Shown here piece after piece: positions 53,506 to 62,206 of a stretch of 64,000 nucleotides of DNA. The translations under genes and the position numbers were made by a program. Position 1 is the first letter of the stretch; every line of letters starts with the position of its first letter. The notes below the pieces were generated by a model that did not search any database, was not told the DNA's origin, and saw only the letters and a program-made list of their open reading frames with translations. The DNA comes from Aquimarina sp. AU58 (GTDB taxonomy: Bacteria > Bacteroidota > Bacteroidia > Flavobacteriales > Flavobacteriaceae): positions 254,523 through 318,522 of the forward strand of contig NZ_OMPD01000007.1 in assembly GCF_900312745.1 (NCBI RefSeq). The letters are read 5' to 3'.

Positions 53506-54255
53506 ATGGATTTAAATCTTGCTGTATTAATAGATGGTGATAATATACCATCTACTTATATAAAAGAAATGATGGAAGAAATTGCAAAATATGGCAATCC
53601 AACTATCAAAAGAATTTATGGAGATTGGACTAAACCAGATCTTACTAAATGGAAAAAGATTCTTCTGGAAAATGCAATAACACCTATCCAGCAATATGGA
53701 TATACAAAAGGTAAAAATGCTACAGATTCTGCAATGATTATAGATGCAATGGATATTCTATATTCTGAAAAAGTGAATGGCTTCTGTTTAGTATCTAGTG
53801 ATAGTGATTTTACACGTTTAGCAACAAGGCTTAGAGAGGCAGGGATGAAAGTCTTTGGAATAGGAGAAAAAAAGACACCAGACCCATTTATTGTAGCTTG
53901 TGATAAATTTATTTATCTCGAAATTCTTAAATACGAAGCAGAAGAAAATGAATCGGAATCTATTGATAATAAAGCCGTTTCTAAAAACAGTGTTGATAAA
54001 ATCACTTCAAAAGAGATTAAATTAATTTCGCATACTATATCCGACGTAGCCGATGATGATGGTTGGGCTTTTCTTGGAGATGTTGGTAGTTTGTTACAAA
54101 AAAAGCAACCAAATTTTGATTCCAGAAACTACGGTTTTCAGAAATTAACTCCTTTAATCAAGTCTATTAAAAATTTTGAAATTGAACAACGTGAAGCTGC
54201 TAAAGGAAGGTCTAAATTGATCTATGTTCGGAATAAAAGACAAAGAAAAAAATAA
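53506..54255 (+). CDS. NYN-domain nuclease with OST-HTH/LOTUS domain (LabA-like)
   Basis: Putative RNA-processing protein. Seen: NYN (PIN-like) domain at 1-140 with acidic residues in AVLIDGDNIPSTY, KNATDSAMIIDAMDIL and LVSSDSDFTRLATRLREAG that would bind catalytic metal, then a linker and an OST-HTH/LOTUS domain at about 170-245 (LISHTISDVADDDGWAFLGDVGSLLQKK). Its 249 aa is the usual length of this two-domain family. RNA or DNA targets are unknown. It follows the helicase gene by 47 bp on the same strand, which supports an RNA-related role. Confidence 0.88.
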   Translation: MDLNLAVLIDGDNIPSTYIKEMMEEIAKYGNPTIKRIYGDWTKPDLTKWKKILLENAITPIQQYGYTKGKNATDSAMIIDAMDILYSEKVNGFCLVSSDSDFTRLATRLREAGMKVFGIGEKKTPDPFIVACDKFIYLEILKYEAEENESESIDNKAVSKNSVDKITSKEIKLISHTISDVADDDGWAFLGDVGSLLQKKQPNFDSRNYGFQKLTPLIKSIKNFEIEQREAAKGRSKLIYVRNKRQRKK

Positions 54256-54280
54256 GCTAATTGTAACAAAAAATACAGAC

Positions 54281-55273
54281 ATGAAATCATTAGTATTAAA
54301 AGGAGTAATATTTTTCATTATTCTAACATCCTTTCAGATAGAAGCTCAACAGGTCTATAAAGAAAAGTTTGCACATACTTTTTCTATTGTAGCAAGAGAT
54401 AAAACTACCGGAGAGATGGCAGTAGGAGTGCAAAGTCACTGGTTCTCTGTAGGGTCGATTGTATCCTGGGGGCAATCTGGTGTTGGTGTGGTAGCAACAC
54501 AATCCTTTGTTAATCCTGCATACGGTCCTAATGGACTTACACTTATGTCTGAAGGTAAAAGTGCCAAAGAAGCGCTCGATCTTCTGGTGGCAAAAGATGA
54601 TGGAAAAGATTTTAGACAAGTAGCCTTTCTGGATGCAAAAGGTAATGCAGCTGCTTTTACTGGCGAAAAATGTATTGTCTCTGCGCATCATATTGTTGGA
54701 GATAATTATGCTGTACAAGCCAATATGATGCTTAATGACAAAGTGGTTCCTGCAATGGCCAAGGCTTTTGAAGAACATAAAGATCTACCCCTGGCCGATC
54801 GCGTAGTCAAAGTACTTATCGCTGCTCAGGAAGCCGGAGGAGACATTAGAGGTAAGCAATCTGCTGCACTGGTAGTTGTGAATGCAAAACCAGCCAAAAA
54901 CACCTGGGAAGATAAAAAAGTAAATCTAAGAGTAGATGATCATGCAACACCATTAGTAGAATTACAACGTCTGTTGCAAGTACATAAAGCTTATGAATAT
55001 ATGAATAAGGGAGATCTGGCAGTAGAAGCCGGAGATATGGAGATGGCGCTTGCAGCCTATGGAGCTGCAGAACAATTGTTTCCCGAAAATTTAGAAATGA
55101 AATATTGGAAAGCAATAGCATTGGCCAATAATAAAAGGCTAGATGAAGCATTACCTATATTAAAGCAAATTTTTGATAAAGATGAAAACTGGAGAGAACT
55201 CACCAAAAGGCTCCCAAAATCAGGATTATTAACCGTATCAAAAACACAACTTAATCAAATCCTTACCTTATAG
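54281..55273 (+). CDS. DUF1028 domain protein, secreted, with C-terminal TPR-like helices
   Basis: Exported protein of the DUF1028 family, whose fold is related to Ntn hydrolases; activity unknown. I chose the ATG at 54281 (MKSLVLKGVIFFIILTSFQIEAQ) because it gives a clean signal peptide; the frame extends to 54224 and overlaps the preceding gene. Seen: THTFSIVARD-like opening (AHTFSIVARDKTTGEMAVGVQS), WGQSGVGVVATQSFVNPAYGPNGL, GEKCIVSAHHIVGDNYAVQANMM and GGDIRGKQSAALVVV, all DUF1028 signatures. A helical pair-repeat region (about 245-320) like TPRs follows. Its length is 330 aa. Confidence 0.85.
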   Translation: MKSLVLKGVIFFIILTSFQIEAQQVYKEKFAHTFSIVARDKTTGEMAVGVQSHWFSVGSIVSWGQSGVGVVATQSFVNPAYGPNGLTLMSEGKSAKEALDLLVAKDDGKDFRQVAFLDAKGNAAAFTGEKCIVSAHHIVGDNYAVQANMMLNDKVVPAMAKAFEEHKDLPLADRVVKVLIAAQEAGGDIRGKQSAALVVVNAKPAKNTWEDKKVNLRVDDHATPLVELQRLLQVHKAYEYMNKGDLAVEAGDMEMALAAYGAAEQLFPENLEMKYWKAIALANNKRLDEALPILKQIFDKDENWRELTKRLPKSGLLTVSKTQLNQILTL

Positions 55274-55362
55274 AATATGTATTAAAGTTTCAAGTTTGCA
55301 TTAACCCGTTACCCGTTATCTTGACTCATAAATTTACACTTCTTAATAAACACATCAAATCA

Positions 55363-56382
55363 ATGAAAAGTAAATTATCCCTATTGTTTATCTTTTTTGC
55401 TCTGCTTATCGCATGTAAAGAATCAAAAAAGAATACTTCTAAAAATGAGAAACCATTATCTAAGGAAATTGTACTCAATGAAAATGATATCTATTCTGTA
55501 TTGGTTTCTAAGAATAATCAAATTGTATTTGAAGAGTATTATAATGGTAAAACATCAGGGAATGTATCAAACGTTCAGTCTCTTACCAAAGGGGTTATGA
55601 GTATTCTTATTGGAATTGCAATCGATAAAAAATTTATTACCAGTGAAAATGAAACCATTGATACATACTTCACCGATGAATTCAAAAATATTGAAGACGA
55701 GAGAAAAAAGACGATTACTATTAAACACTTGCTAAATCAAACCTCTGGACTTTCCTGGAAAGGTTTCTTAGAGCATCAAAACTGGATAAATAGTGAAAAC
55801 CCAATAGCATTTGTCTTACAAAAAAAATTAGAGCACACTCCTGGAGAAACATATAATTACAATACCGGCGCTACCCACCTGCTATCTGCTATCCTAAATA
55901 AATCTACAGGAAAAACAACTCTTGAGTTTGCAAATGAAAATTTGTTCAATGCATTAGCTATTAATACTGTAAATTGGAAAAAACGAAATGATGGTCATTA
56001 TGATGGTGGTGGACTTGGATTAGAAATGAAGCCTGGTGATCTTTTAAAAATAGGTCAATTATTAGAGAATCAGGGTACACATAATGGTGTTGAAATAGTT
56101 TCTAAACCATGGGTAGAAAAACTATTTGATGTAAACGAAAAATTAGCTACCAATTGGGGACTAAGAAATTCTAAACATGGTTTTTGTTGGTATCATGCAA
56201 ATCTAAATGGGGATCGTATTAATTATGGAATGGGATATGGCGGACAATTCATAATCATGATTGCTGATAAAAACTTGGTGATCGTAACAACACATAATCA
56301 CGATACCCCAAACGGAATTAAACAACAAATCAAGTTCTTAAATGGAAAACTTCCATTATTAATTGAAAAATATGGTAATTAA
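55363..56382 (+). CDS. Serine hydrolase lipoprotein, beta-lactamase/class C PBP fold
   Basis: Penicillin-binding-protein/beta-lactamase-fold hydrolase anchored in the envelope. The ATG at 55363 is preferred over the in-frame TTG at 55321 as it opens on a signal peptide with lipobox (LLIAC, Cys18). Seen: SxxK nucleophile motif SLTK (about 70), YxN motif YNY (about 165), and a C-terminal region GGQFIIMIADKNLVIVTTHNHDT with the H/KxG-like GYGG. Its 339 aa is standard. The substrate (esters, peptidoglycan or amides) cannot be inferred; a dedicated antibiotic-resistance role is not indicated. Confidence 0.85.
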   Translation: MKSKLSLLFIFFALLIACKESKKNTSKNEKPLSKEIVLNENDIYSVLVSKNNQIVFEEYYNGKTSGNVSNVQSLTKGVMSILIGIAIDKKFITSENETIDTYFTDEFKNIEDERKKTITIKHLLNQTSGLSWKGFLEHQNWINSENPIAFVLQKKLEHTPGETYNYNTGATHLLSAILNKSTGKTTLEFANENLFNALAINTVNWKKRNDGHYDGGGLGLEMKPGDLLKIGQLLENQGTHNGVEIVSKPWVEKLFDVNEKLATNWGLRNSKHGFCWYHANLNGDRINYGMGYGGQFIIMIADKNLVIVTTHNHDTPNGIKQQIKFLNGKLPLLIEKYGN

Positions 56383-56401
56383 CACCTGCAATATTTTATA
56401 A

Positions 56402-56938
56402 ATGGCCTCTATCTTTGCTCATGGATTTACAGCATATGCCTTTGGTAAAAGTTTTTCGAAAGAAATATATACCAAAAAGTTATGGGTATTAGGAATTATC
56501 TGTTCCATCCTTCCTGACGCTGATGTTATAGGTTTTAAATTTGGTATAACGTATGAAAGCTTTTGGGGGCATAGAGGATTTTCACATTCATTACTCTTTG
56601 CTTTACTTCTGGGGATTATAGTTACTTTTATTTTCTATTTTAAAAAAGCATATACCAAAACAGGAGTTGCACTAATTTTATATTTTACCGTTTGCACGGC
56701 TTTTCATGGCGTTCTTGATGCCATGACTACAGGGGGGCTTGGGATTGCATTCTTCTCTCCTTTTGATACTACCCGATATTTTTTTCCGTGGCGACCGATT
56801 CAGGTATCCCCAATTGGTGCTAGTAAGTTTTTTAGTACCTGGGGCATTAAAGTATTGTTAAGTGAGTTGATCTGGGTCGCCATACCAACGAGTATTTATA
56901 TCTTAGTGATTCGTTATTTCAGAAAACGAAAAAACTAA
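56402..56938 (+). CDS. YdjM-like membrane-bound metal-dependent hydrolase
   Basis: Integral membrane protein of the YdjM (LexA-regulated, membrane-bound hydrolase) family. Seen: 178 aa with four to five hydrophobic segments and conserved His/Asp motifs: FAHGF at 5-9, LPDADVIGF (about 38-46), WGHRGFSHSLLFAL (about 56-69) and FHGVLDAMTTGG (about 101-112). These could form a metal site at the membrane face. The gene starts 19 bp after the serine hydrolase gene, so the two are probably co-transcribed. Confidence 0.85.
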   Translation: MASIFAHGFTAYAFGKSFSKEIYTKKLWVLGIICSILPDADVIGFKFGITYESFWGHRGFSHSLLFALLLGIIVTFIFYFKKAYTKTGVALILYFTVCTAFHGVLDAMTTGGLGIAFFSPFDTTRYFFPWRPIQVSPIGASKFFSTWGIKVLLSELIWVAIPTSIYILVIRYFRKRKN

Positions 56939-57050
56939 CTTCAAAAAACAATGAAAAACTCGATTAAACCTCTATTTATTTTAATACTCCTATGGCGGAC
57001 AGGAGTTATTAATGTATACTATTTCTCTATTTAAAACTGAACAATAATAT

Positions 57051-58823
57051 ATGAGAGAATTTCAAAATAACACTTCACCAAAAAGCAAAAGAAAATCAAA
57101 AGTTACTATAGGGCAAGCTTTTAAAACCATCATATGGCCTCGAAAAAATCTTGTTTTTATTGGATTATTATTAATTGTACTAAGTAGATTAGCTAGCCTG
57201 GTATTACCTATGGCCAGTAAATATCTAATGGATGATGTTATCGCCAAAAAAGATTATGAAATGCTAAAAATGCTTTTGATTGGCGTAAGTCTCGCAATTC
57301 TGGTACAAGCAGTAACATCATTTCTTTTAACTCGAATACTAAGTGTACAGGCACAATTTCTAATTTCAGAATTAAGGGCACAAGTACAGAAAAAAGTGCT
57401 CTCTTTACCTATTAGTTTCTTCGACAACACAAAATCCGGAGCATTAGTATCTCGTATTATGAGTGATGTAGAAGGTGTTCGTAATCTTATTGGTACTGGA
57501 TTAGTACAATTAGTTGGAGGTACAATTACGGCTATTATCTCATTGGTATTGCTCATTAGAATTAGCCCTTCGATGACATTATTTGTGCTGGTTCCTGTAT
57601 CTGTATTTGGAATCGTAGCTTTAAAAGCATTCAAATATATTCGTCCAATCTTCAGGAAACGAGGAGTTATCAATGCAGAAGTTAAAGGTCGATTAACCGA
57701 AACTCTTGCCGGAGTACGAGTAATAAAAGGATTTAATGCCGAGGCACAAGAAAACAAAACCTTCGAAGAAGGAGTAGATCGACTATTTCAAAATGTAAAA
57801 AAGAGTTTAACCGCTACTGCATTAATGACTAGTTCTTCAACATTTTTATTGGGTATTGCTTCTACCGGAATTATGGGAATTGGTGGATATAAAATTATGA
57901 TTGATGAATTGACCATTGGTGATTTTCTTTCGTTTACACTACTGCTGGGATTTATGATTGCACCCATTGTACAAATGAGTAATATCGGAAGCCAGTTAAC
58001 CGAAGCACTGGCAGGTCTGGATCGTACCGAAGAGCTTATGAATATGACTCCGGAAGAAGAAATAGAGGATAGAAACATCACTTTAGAACATATAACAGGA
58101 GATATCATCTTTGACAATGTTTCATTTTCATATGAAGAAGGAAAAGAAGTACTGCATAACATTAGTTTTAAAGCTCCTTCGGGATCTGTAACTGCTTTGG
58201 TAGGCAGCTCTGGTTCTGGTAAATCTACAATCGCCGGATTAGCAGCTACATTCTTAAACCCAAAATCAGGAACTATTACTATTGATGATAATGATATTTC
58301 TAAAGTAAAGTTACATAGTTACCGACGTAATCTGGGAGTTGTATTACAAGATGAATTCTTGTTTGAAGGTTCTATTAGAGAAAATATTTTATTTCCTAAC
58401 CCAGGAGCTACAGAAGCACAATTGCAACAAGCTGTAAAAGCTTCATACGTGAATGAGTTTACAGATCGTTTTGACGATGGATTAGATACGCTAATAGGAG
58501 AACGAGGTGTAAAACTTTCTGGAGGACAACGACAGCGAATTGCCATTGCAAGAGCTATTCTGGCAAATCCTAAAATTATTATTCTTGATGAAGCAACATC
58601 AAACCTGGATACAGAAAGCGAAGCTTTAATTCAAAAAAGTCTTGGTGAATTAATGAAAGGTAGAACCACTTTTGTTATTGCACATAGATTAAGTACAATC
58701 AAAAAAGCAGATCAAATTTTGGTTATCGAGTCTGGTAACATAGCCGAACACGGTAATCATGATGAACTTATTGCTGCAAAAGGCAGATATTTTGACTTAT
58801 ACACATATCAAGCTAGAATTTAG
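57051..58823 (+). CDS. MsbA-type ABC exporter (fused permease/ATPase)
   Basis: Half-transporter ABC exporter working as a homodimer at the inner membrane, probably for lipids or small hydrophobic molecules. Seen: six transmembrane helices (about 30-320; first pair LVFIGLLLIVLSRLASLVLP), the NBD from about 340 with Walker A VGSSGSGKSTIAG, Q-loop VVLQDEFLFEGSI, signature LSGGQRQRIAIARA, Walker B KIIILDEATSNLD and switch IAHRLST. There is no peptidase domain, unlike the exporter at 34896. Its 590 aa is normal for MsbA-like proteins. The CDGSH gene follows after 28 bp. Confidence 0.9.
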   Translation: MREFQNNTSPKSKRKSKVTIGQAFKTIIWPRKNLVFIGLLLIVLSRLASLVLPMASKYLMDDVIAKKDYEMLKMLLIGVSLAILVQAVTSFLLTRILSVQAQFLISELRAQVQKKVLSLPISFFDNTKSGALVSRIMSDVEGVRNLIGTGLVQLVGGTITAIISLVLLIRISPSMTLFVLVPVSVFGIVALKAFKYIRPIFRKRGVINAEVKGRLTETLAGVRVIKGFNAEAQENKTFEEGVDRLFQNVKKSLTATALMTSSSTFLLGIASTGIMGIGGYKIMIDELTIGDFLSFTLLLGFMIAPIVQMSNIGSQLTEALAGLDRTEELMNMTPEEEIEDRNITLEHITGDIIFDNVSFSYEEGKEVLHNISFKAPSGSVTALVGSSGSGKSTIAGLAATFLNPKSGTITIDDNDISKVKLHSYRRNLGVVLQDEFLFEGSIRENILFPNPGATEAQLQQAVKASYVNEFTDRFDDGLDTLIGERGVKLSGGQRQRIAIARAILANPKIIILDEATSNLDTESEALIQKSLGELMKGRTTFVIAHRLSTIKKADQILVIESGNIAEHGNHDELIAAKGRYFDLYTYQARI

Positions 58824-58851
58824 TATTTTTAGAATACAAAAAATCAAGCTT

Positions 58852-59091
58852 ATGAAAAATAACATTAGAGGTGGTGATGCGCCAATCGCATGCCAATTAG
58901 AGGTTGACAAAAACTATGCTTGGTGTTCTTGTGGTCATAGTACAGATCAACCGTTTTGCAATGGTAATCATAAAAATACAGGAGGTTCTCCTCCTATCAT
59001 TTTTTGTGTAGAAGAAACAAGAGAGGCTTATTTATGTACTTGTAAACAGACCAACGATCCTCCATATTGTGATGGATCACACAACAATTAA
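58852..59091 (+). CDS. CDGSH iron-sulfur domain protein
   Basis: Small protein with two CDGSH-type [2Fe-2S] sites, probably in electron transfer or redox sensing. Seen: 79 aa from the ATG at 58852 (MKNNIRGGDAPIACQL); the longer in-frame start at 58759 lies inside the ABC gene and is rejected. The first site is CSCGHSTDQPFCNGNH and the second CTCKQTNDPPYCDGSH; each has three Cys and one His ligand. It is 28 bp downstream of the MsbA-type gene. Confidence 0.92.
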   Translation: MKNNIRGGDAPIACQLEVDKNYAWCSCGHSTDQPFCNGNHKNTGGSPPIIFCVEETREAYLCTCKQTNDPPYCDGSHNN

Positions 59092-59114
59092 AAAAACTGT
59101 TTATTGATCATGAC

Positions 59115-59146
59115 GAGGTAGCATTATAAAAGTGATTTGCTACCTC
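59115..59146. terminator. Hairpin between convergent genes
   Basis: GAGGTAGC (59115-59122) pairs with GCTACCTC (59139-59146), 16-nt loop. It has no long T tract on the plus strand. Its position between the CDGSH gene and the convergent TlpA-like gene suggests a bidirectional transcription stop. Confidence 0.45.
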
Positions 59147-59167
59147 TATCATTAAGATCGATATATA

Positions 59168-60085
59168 TTACTGTATCGTTTTTTGGTTTTGATTGAATGA
59201 TTGTAATTTATTTTTATCCTTTAATGCTATTTTGGAGTATTCTAAGTCATTGCTTTGTTTAAAAGTTCCTTCAGGGTTAACAATGCAATGAAAAGGAATC
59301 TCTGAAAAATAAAACTTCTGCATTGTTTCTGGATCATTACCATTGGTGTTCAATTGGACTCCTTTTGGATTTTTATTGGTTATATATTTTAACCACCGCT
59401 TTGTATCTCGATCTATTGAAATATCAATAAATATAATACTCTCATCCTCTCTAAATTCATTTTTCATTTGTTCGAGTATCGGTTTTTCTGCTATACAAGG
59501 AGGGCACCATGTGGCCCAAAAAGTGATATATAATGTTTTTCCTCTATAACTATTTAAAGAAATTAAATTTCCTTCTGAATCAATATATTCTATATCTGGC
59601 ACATAATTATCTGAGGTTGTACTAAAATCCCATAACTTCTGAGCATGTACTAAGTCTCCACCCTGTGTTACTTTAAATCCTTTTTGTAATAAAATCAGAG
59701 GTTGAGAAAGTAGAAAATAAGTAAACACAAAAATCAAAATAAAGCCAGAAGATACTTTATATAATTTTTTCACCTCTTTTCTTGAGACTATCAGTGTCAA
59801 AACTCCAATGATGATAAGTACTAATGCAAAAGGGAAATACAAAAATCTAAATGGTTTAAAAATCAAAAGTGACAAAAACAGAAAAGGAAGATACTGTATA
59901 GAAGTATTCTTATTTATCATTCCACTTACATAAAACCCTAATATGCATATCAAAATAGGCACCCATTTTAGTAATGCAGGATTATAAATAGGGAGTATTT
60001 TGAGAAATAGAAAAAACAATGCAAATAATAGTATTGCGAAAGAAAGAATTCCCAAAAGAATTTTAAAAATTGATTTTTTGATCAT
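59168..60085 (-). CDS. TlpA-like thioredoxin-family membrane protein
   Basis: Membrane-anchored thiol oxidoreductase. Seen: N-terminal half with about five hydrophobic segments (10-135), then a periplasmic AhpC/TSA-type thioredoxin domain from about 160 (GNLISLNSYRGKTLYITFWATWCPPC), active-site WCPPC at about 189-193 and cis-Pro in SEIPFHCIV. Most TlpA proteins have a single anchor, so the polytopic N-terminus is unusual. It is the last gene of a three-gene minus-strand operon, 4 bp after the ExbB-like gene. Confidence 0.82.
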   Translation of the reverse strand: MIKKSIFKILLGILSFAILLFALFFLFLKILPIYNPALLKWVPILICILGFYVSGMINKNTSIQYLPFLFLSLLIFKPFRFLYFPFALVLIIIGVLTLIVSRKEVKKLYKVSSGFILIFVFTYFLLSQPLILLQKGFKVTQGGDLVHAQKLWDFSTTSDNYVPDIEYIDSEGNLISLNSYRGKTLYITFWATWCPPCIAEKPILEQMKNEFREDESIIFIDISIDRDTKRWLKYITNKNPKGVQLNTNGNDPETMQKFYFSEIPFHCIVNPEGTFKQSNDLEYSKIALKDKNKLQSFNQNQKTIQ

Positions 60086-60089
60086 AACT

Positions 60090-60527
60090 CTACTCTTTTT
60101 CTTTAGTTATCCATGTAAAAATAATTGTAGCAATTCTTGAAACTATGAAAACAAAAAAACCAAAGACTGCAGGAAGTGCAGATACTTTTAATCCGCTTGC
60201 AAAAACATGAGTAGAGATTTCATCTATTATTTCGACTTTATCAAACATCCCTACAATACCTATTAACTGACCTAATAATCCCCATACTAATGTTAAAAGC
60301 CCTATAGAATTGATTAGGTTAATGTATTTCTCTGAAGGAATACCTTTTTGTATGACTACCCATATATTTTTTATAATGATAAGCAATACGATCAGAAACA
60401 GAACAACTATCGGTATCATAAAAAACATTCCTCCCTCTTCTATTCTATCACCAAGGGATGTAAAGATCGATGAAGTTTCTTTTTGTGAAATAAACAGCTT
60501 TGTAATATTGAGCATTAAATTGGTCAT
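60090..60527 (-). CDS. MotA/TolQ/ExbB proton-channel-like protein
   Basis: A 145-aa membrane protein with three hydrophobic segments (35-55, 72-95, 112-138). GLLTLVWGLLGQLIGIVGMFDKVE and ASGLKVSALPAVFGFFVFIVSRI match the conserved part of MotA/TolQ/ExbB channels. ExbD, TolR or MotB partners are not encoded nearby, so its energised target is unknown. It lies between the PAF-acetylhydrolase-like and TlpA-like genes with gaps of 23 and 4 bp, indicating one operon. Confidence 0.78.
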   Translation of the reverse strand: MTNLMLNITKLFISQKETSSIFTSLGDRIEEGGMFFMIPIVVLFLIVLLIIIKNIWVVIQKGIPSEKYINLINSIGLLTLVWGLLGQLIGIVGMFDKVEIIDEISTHVFASGLKVSALPAVFGFFVFIVSRIATIIFTWITKEKE

Positions 60528-60550
60528 CCTATAAAATCTATTTTAAAAAG

Positions 60551-61990
60551 TTATTTTTTGATAATTTCTATTTCTGGATACTCCTTTTGGATAAAAGTTT
60601 CTTTCATTTCTAATGGTTGTTGTTTAACATATTTATTAAAAAAAGTAAGAATCAATTGATTAGTAATATAAGACATTCTATCTGGATCAATTTCTCCTGT
60701 TTCTGTAAGTGAATGGATTTTTGACCAATACCCCAGATCCCCAAAATTAGCATGACCTGTCGACTTTATCGTAACTAAATAATAATCATTTTTTACCACT
60801 TGATCGTATACATAGAAATTTGGAGTGAAAAATTTATCATAATCCCTGTCGGCATGCATCACCAGGAGTGGTGCTTTCAGCGTAGTATCGATTACTCTTC
60901 CAAATTGCGCTCCGTCCATATTAATTACTCCTTTAATCTTTTTATTTACCGATGCATTTTGCACTACTGCTGCACCACCCCATGAATGTCCCAATAATCC
61001 AACTTGATTCATATTTAATTTTTGATATAAAAAGTTACTCGAATCCTCGTTTAATACAGCCAATTGATCTATGACAAAGGAAATATCATTCGACCATCTA
61101 TCAAGGCTTTCGAAATATGGTAAATATTGTATGAGTTCATAGGCTGCCGTATTGCCACGCTTATCTTTTGCATTGAGTGCTAAATCCATTTTTTCATGTA
61201 CAAAACCAAAATCTACCTCTGTATTCATGTCGTCAATATTTTTTTGACTCCATTTGATTCGTTTTCCTTGATATTCTGAAAGAAAGGATTCATATGTATG
61301 ATGTATCGCAAAAACCACATATCCCTGACTTACAATTTCCTCAATAATCGAAGTATACATTTCACTATTCCATAATAATCCATGGGATAAAATTATAATA
61401 GGTAACTGTTTATTTTTTATGATAGGAAGTGACTTTTGAGTATGAGTCTTTGTAAGATCAAAATGTGTAGCAATGATAGCAGGCATACCTTTACTTTCTA
61501 CAAAAGCTTCTGCGTATCCATGATCCATATAACGTATCGGTTTTGTAATTTCATGGTCAGAAGGATAATATACATTTATTGTTAACTTTCTATAATCCCC
61601 TTTTTCTTTTGTAAGTGTTTCTTCTCGTGTTTTGTCTTCAAGATATAATGACTCTAATCCCACTGAAAAAGTACCTGAAGGTTCTGGAAACTTAATCACA
61701 GGCATTATGATGCAAAGAACAATACTAATTAAGGTAATAATCAATCCTAAACTAACTAATGAAACCTTTGCTATTTTTTTAATGTTGGAGGCATAGTACA
61801 ATACTATACTTATCAAAAGTGTGGTATATCCTAAATACATCTGCCATCGAATTCCTTCGATTAGCCAATGAAGTACAAAAAAAACAATGCTAATGTAAAA
61901 AAGCCATTTTTTGATCTTTAAATATTGTGCAAAAAAACAGATTAAAAACCCTGTTAATGAAAGAAGTAAAAAAAGTTCTAAGATTCGCAT
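60551..61990 (-). CDS. Membrane-anchored alpha/beta hydrolase, PAF-acetylhydrolase-like
   Basis: Lipase/esterase of the platelet-activating-factor acetylhydrolase type. Seen: N-terminal membrane part with three to four hydrophobic segments (1-115; LFLLLSLTGFLICFFAQYL), then the catalytic domain with oxyanion region IIILSHGLLWNSEMYTS, nucleophile Ser in GHSWGGAAVV (about 335), Asp in MHADRDYDKF and His in TGHANFGD. At 479 aa it is longer than secreted homologues owing to the membrane half. It is the first gene of the operon with the ExbB-like and TlpA-like genes. Confidence 0.85.
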   Translation of the reverse strand: MRILELFLLLSLTGFLICFFAQYLKIKKWLFYISIVFFVLHWLIEGIRWQMYLGYTTLLISIVLYYASNIKKIAKVSLVSLGLIITLISIVLCIIMPVIKFPEPSGTFSVGLESLYLEDKTREETLTKEKGDYRKLTINVYYPSDHEITKPIRYMDHGYAEAFVESKGMPAIIATHFDLTKTHTQKSLPIIKNKQLPIIILSHGLLWNSEMYTSIIEEIVSQGYVVFAIHHTYESFLSEYQGKRIKWSQKNIDDMNTEVDFGFVHEKMDLALNAKDKRGNTAAYELIQYLPYFESLDRWSNDISFVIDQLAVLNEDSSNFLYQKLNMNQVGLLGHSWGGAAVVQNASVNKKIKGVINMDGAQFGRVIDTTLKAPLLVMHADRDYDKFFTPNFYVYDQVVKNDYYLVTIKSTGHANFGDLGYWSKIHSLTETGEIDPDRMSYITNQLILTFFNKYVKQQPLEMKETFIQKEYPEIEIIKK

Positions 61991-62206
61991 TGATTCTTCT
62001 ATGATTTATTTTGAATCAAAACTAACCACATTAGATTTACGTTATTGGGTATTTGCGACTAACTACCGAATTAGCTTTGCTTATACCTTAAATAGTATCA
62101 AAAATGTGGTAAACCTGTAAAAAACCATATCAATTTGGCTTTTTATCTCGTTAACAATGCTGTTTAAAAAAATATATTGATATTACACTCTATTTTTGTT
62201 TAGCCA

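Noticed and set aside
56951..57034. 27-codon frame starting MKNSIKPLFILILL between the YdjM-like and MsbA-like genes
   Set aside because: Looks like a signal-peptide start but stops at once; contains a small inverted repeat (ACTCCT/AGGAGT); too short and without GG or Cys features to support a peptide gene.
57254..57757. Long minus-strand frame inside the MsbA-type gene
   Set aside because: Antisense shadow; the plus-strand product has complete ABC exporter motifs.
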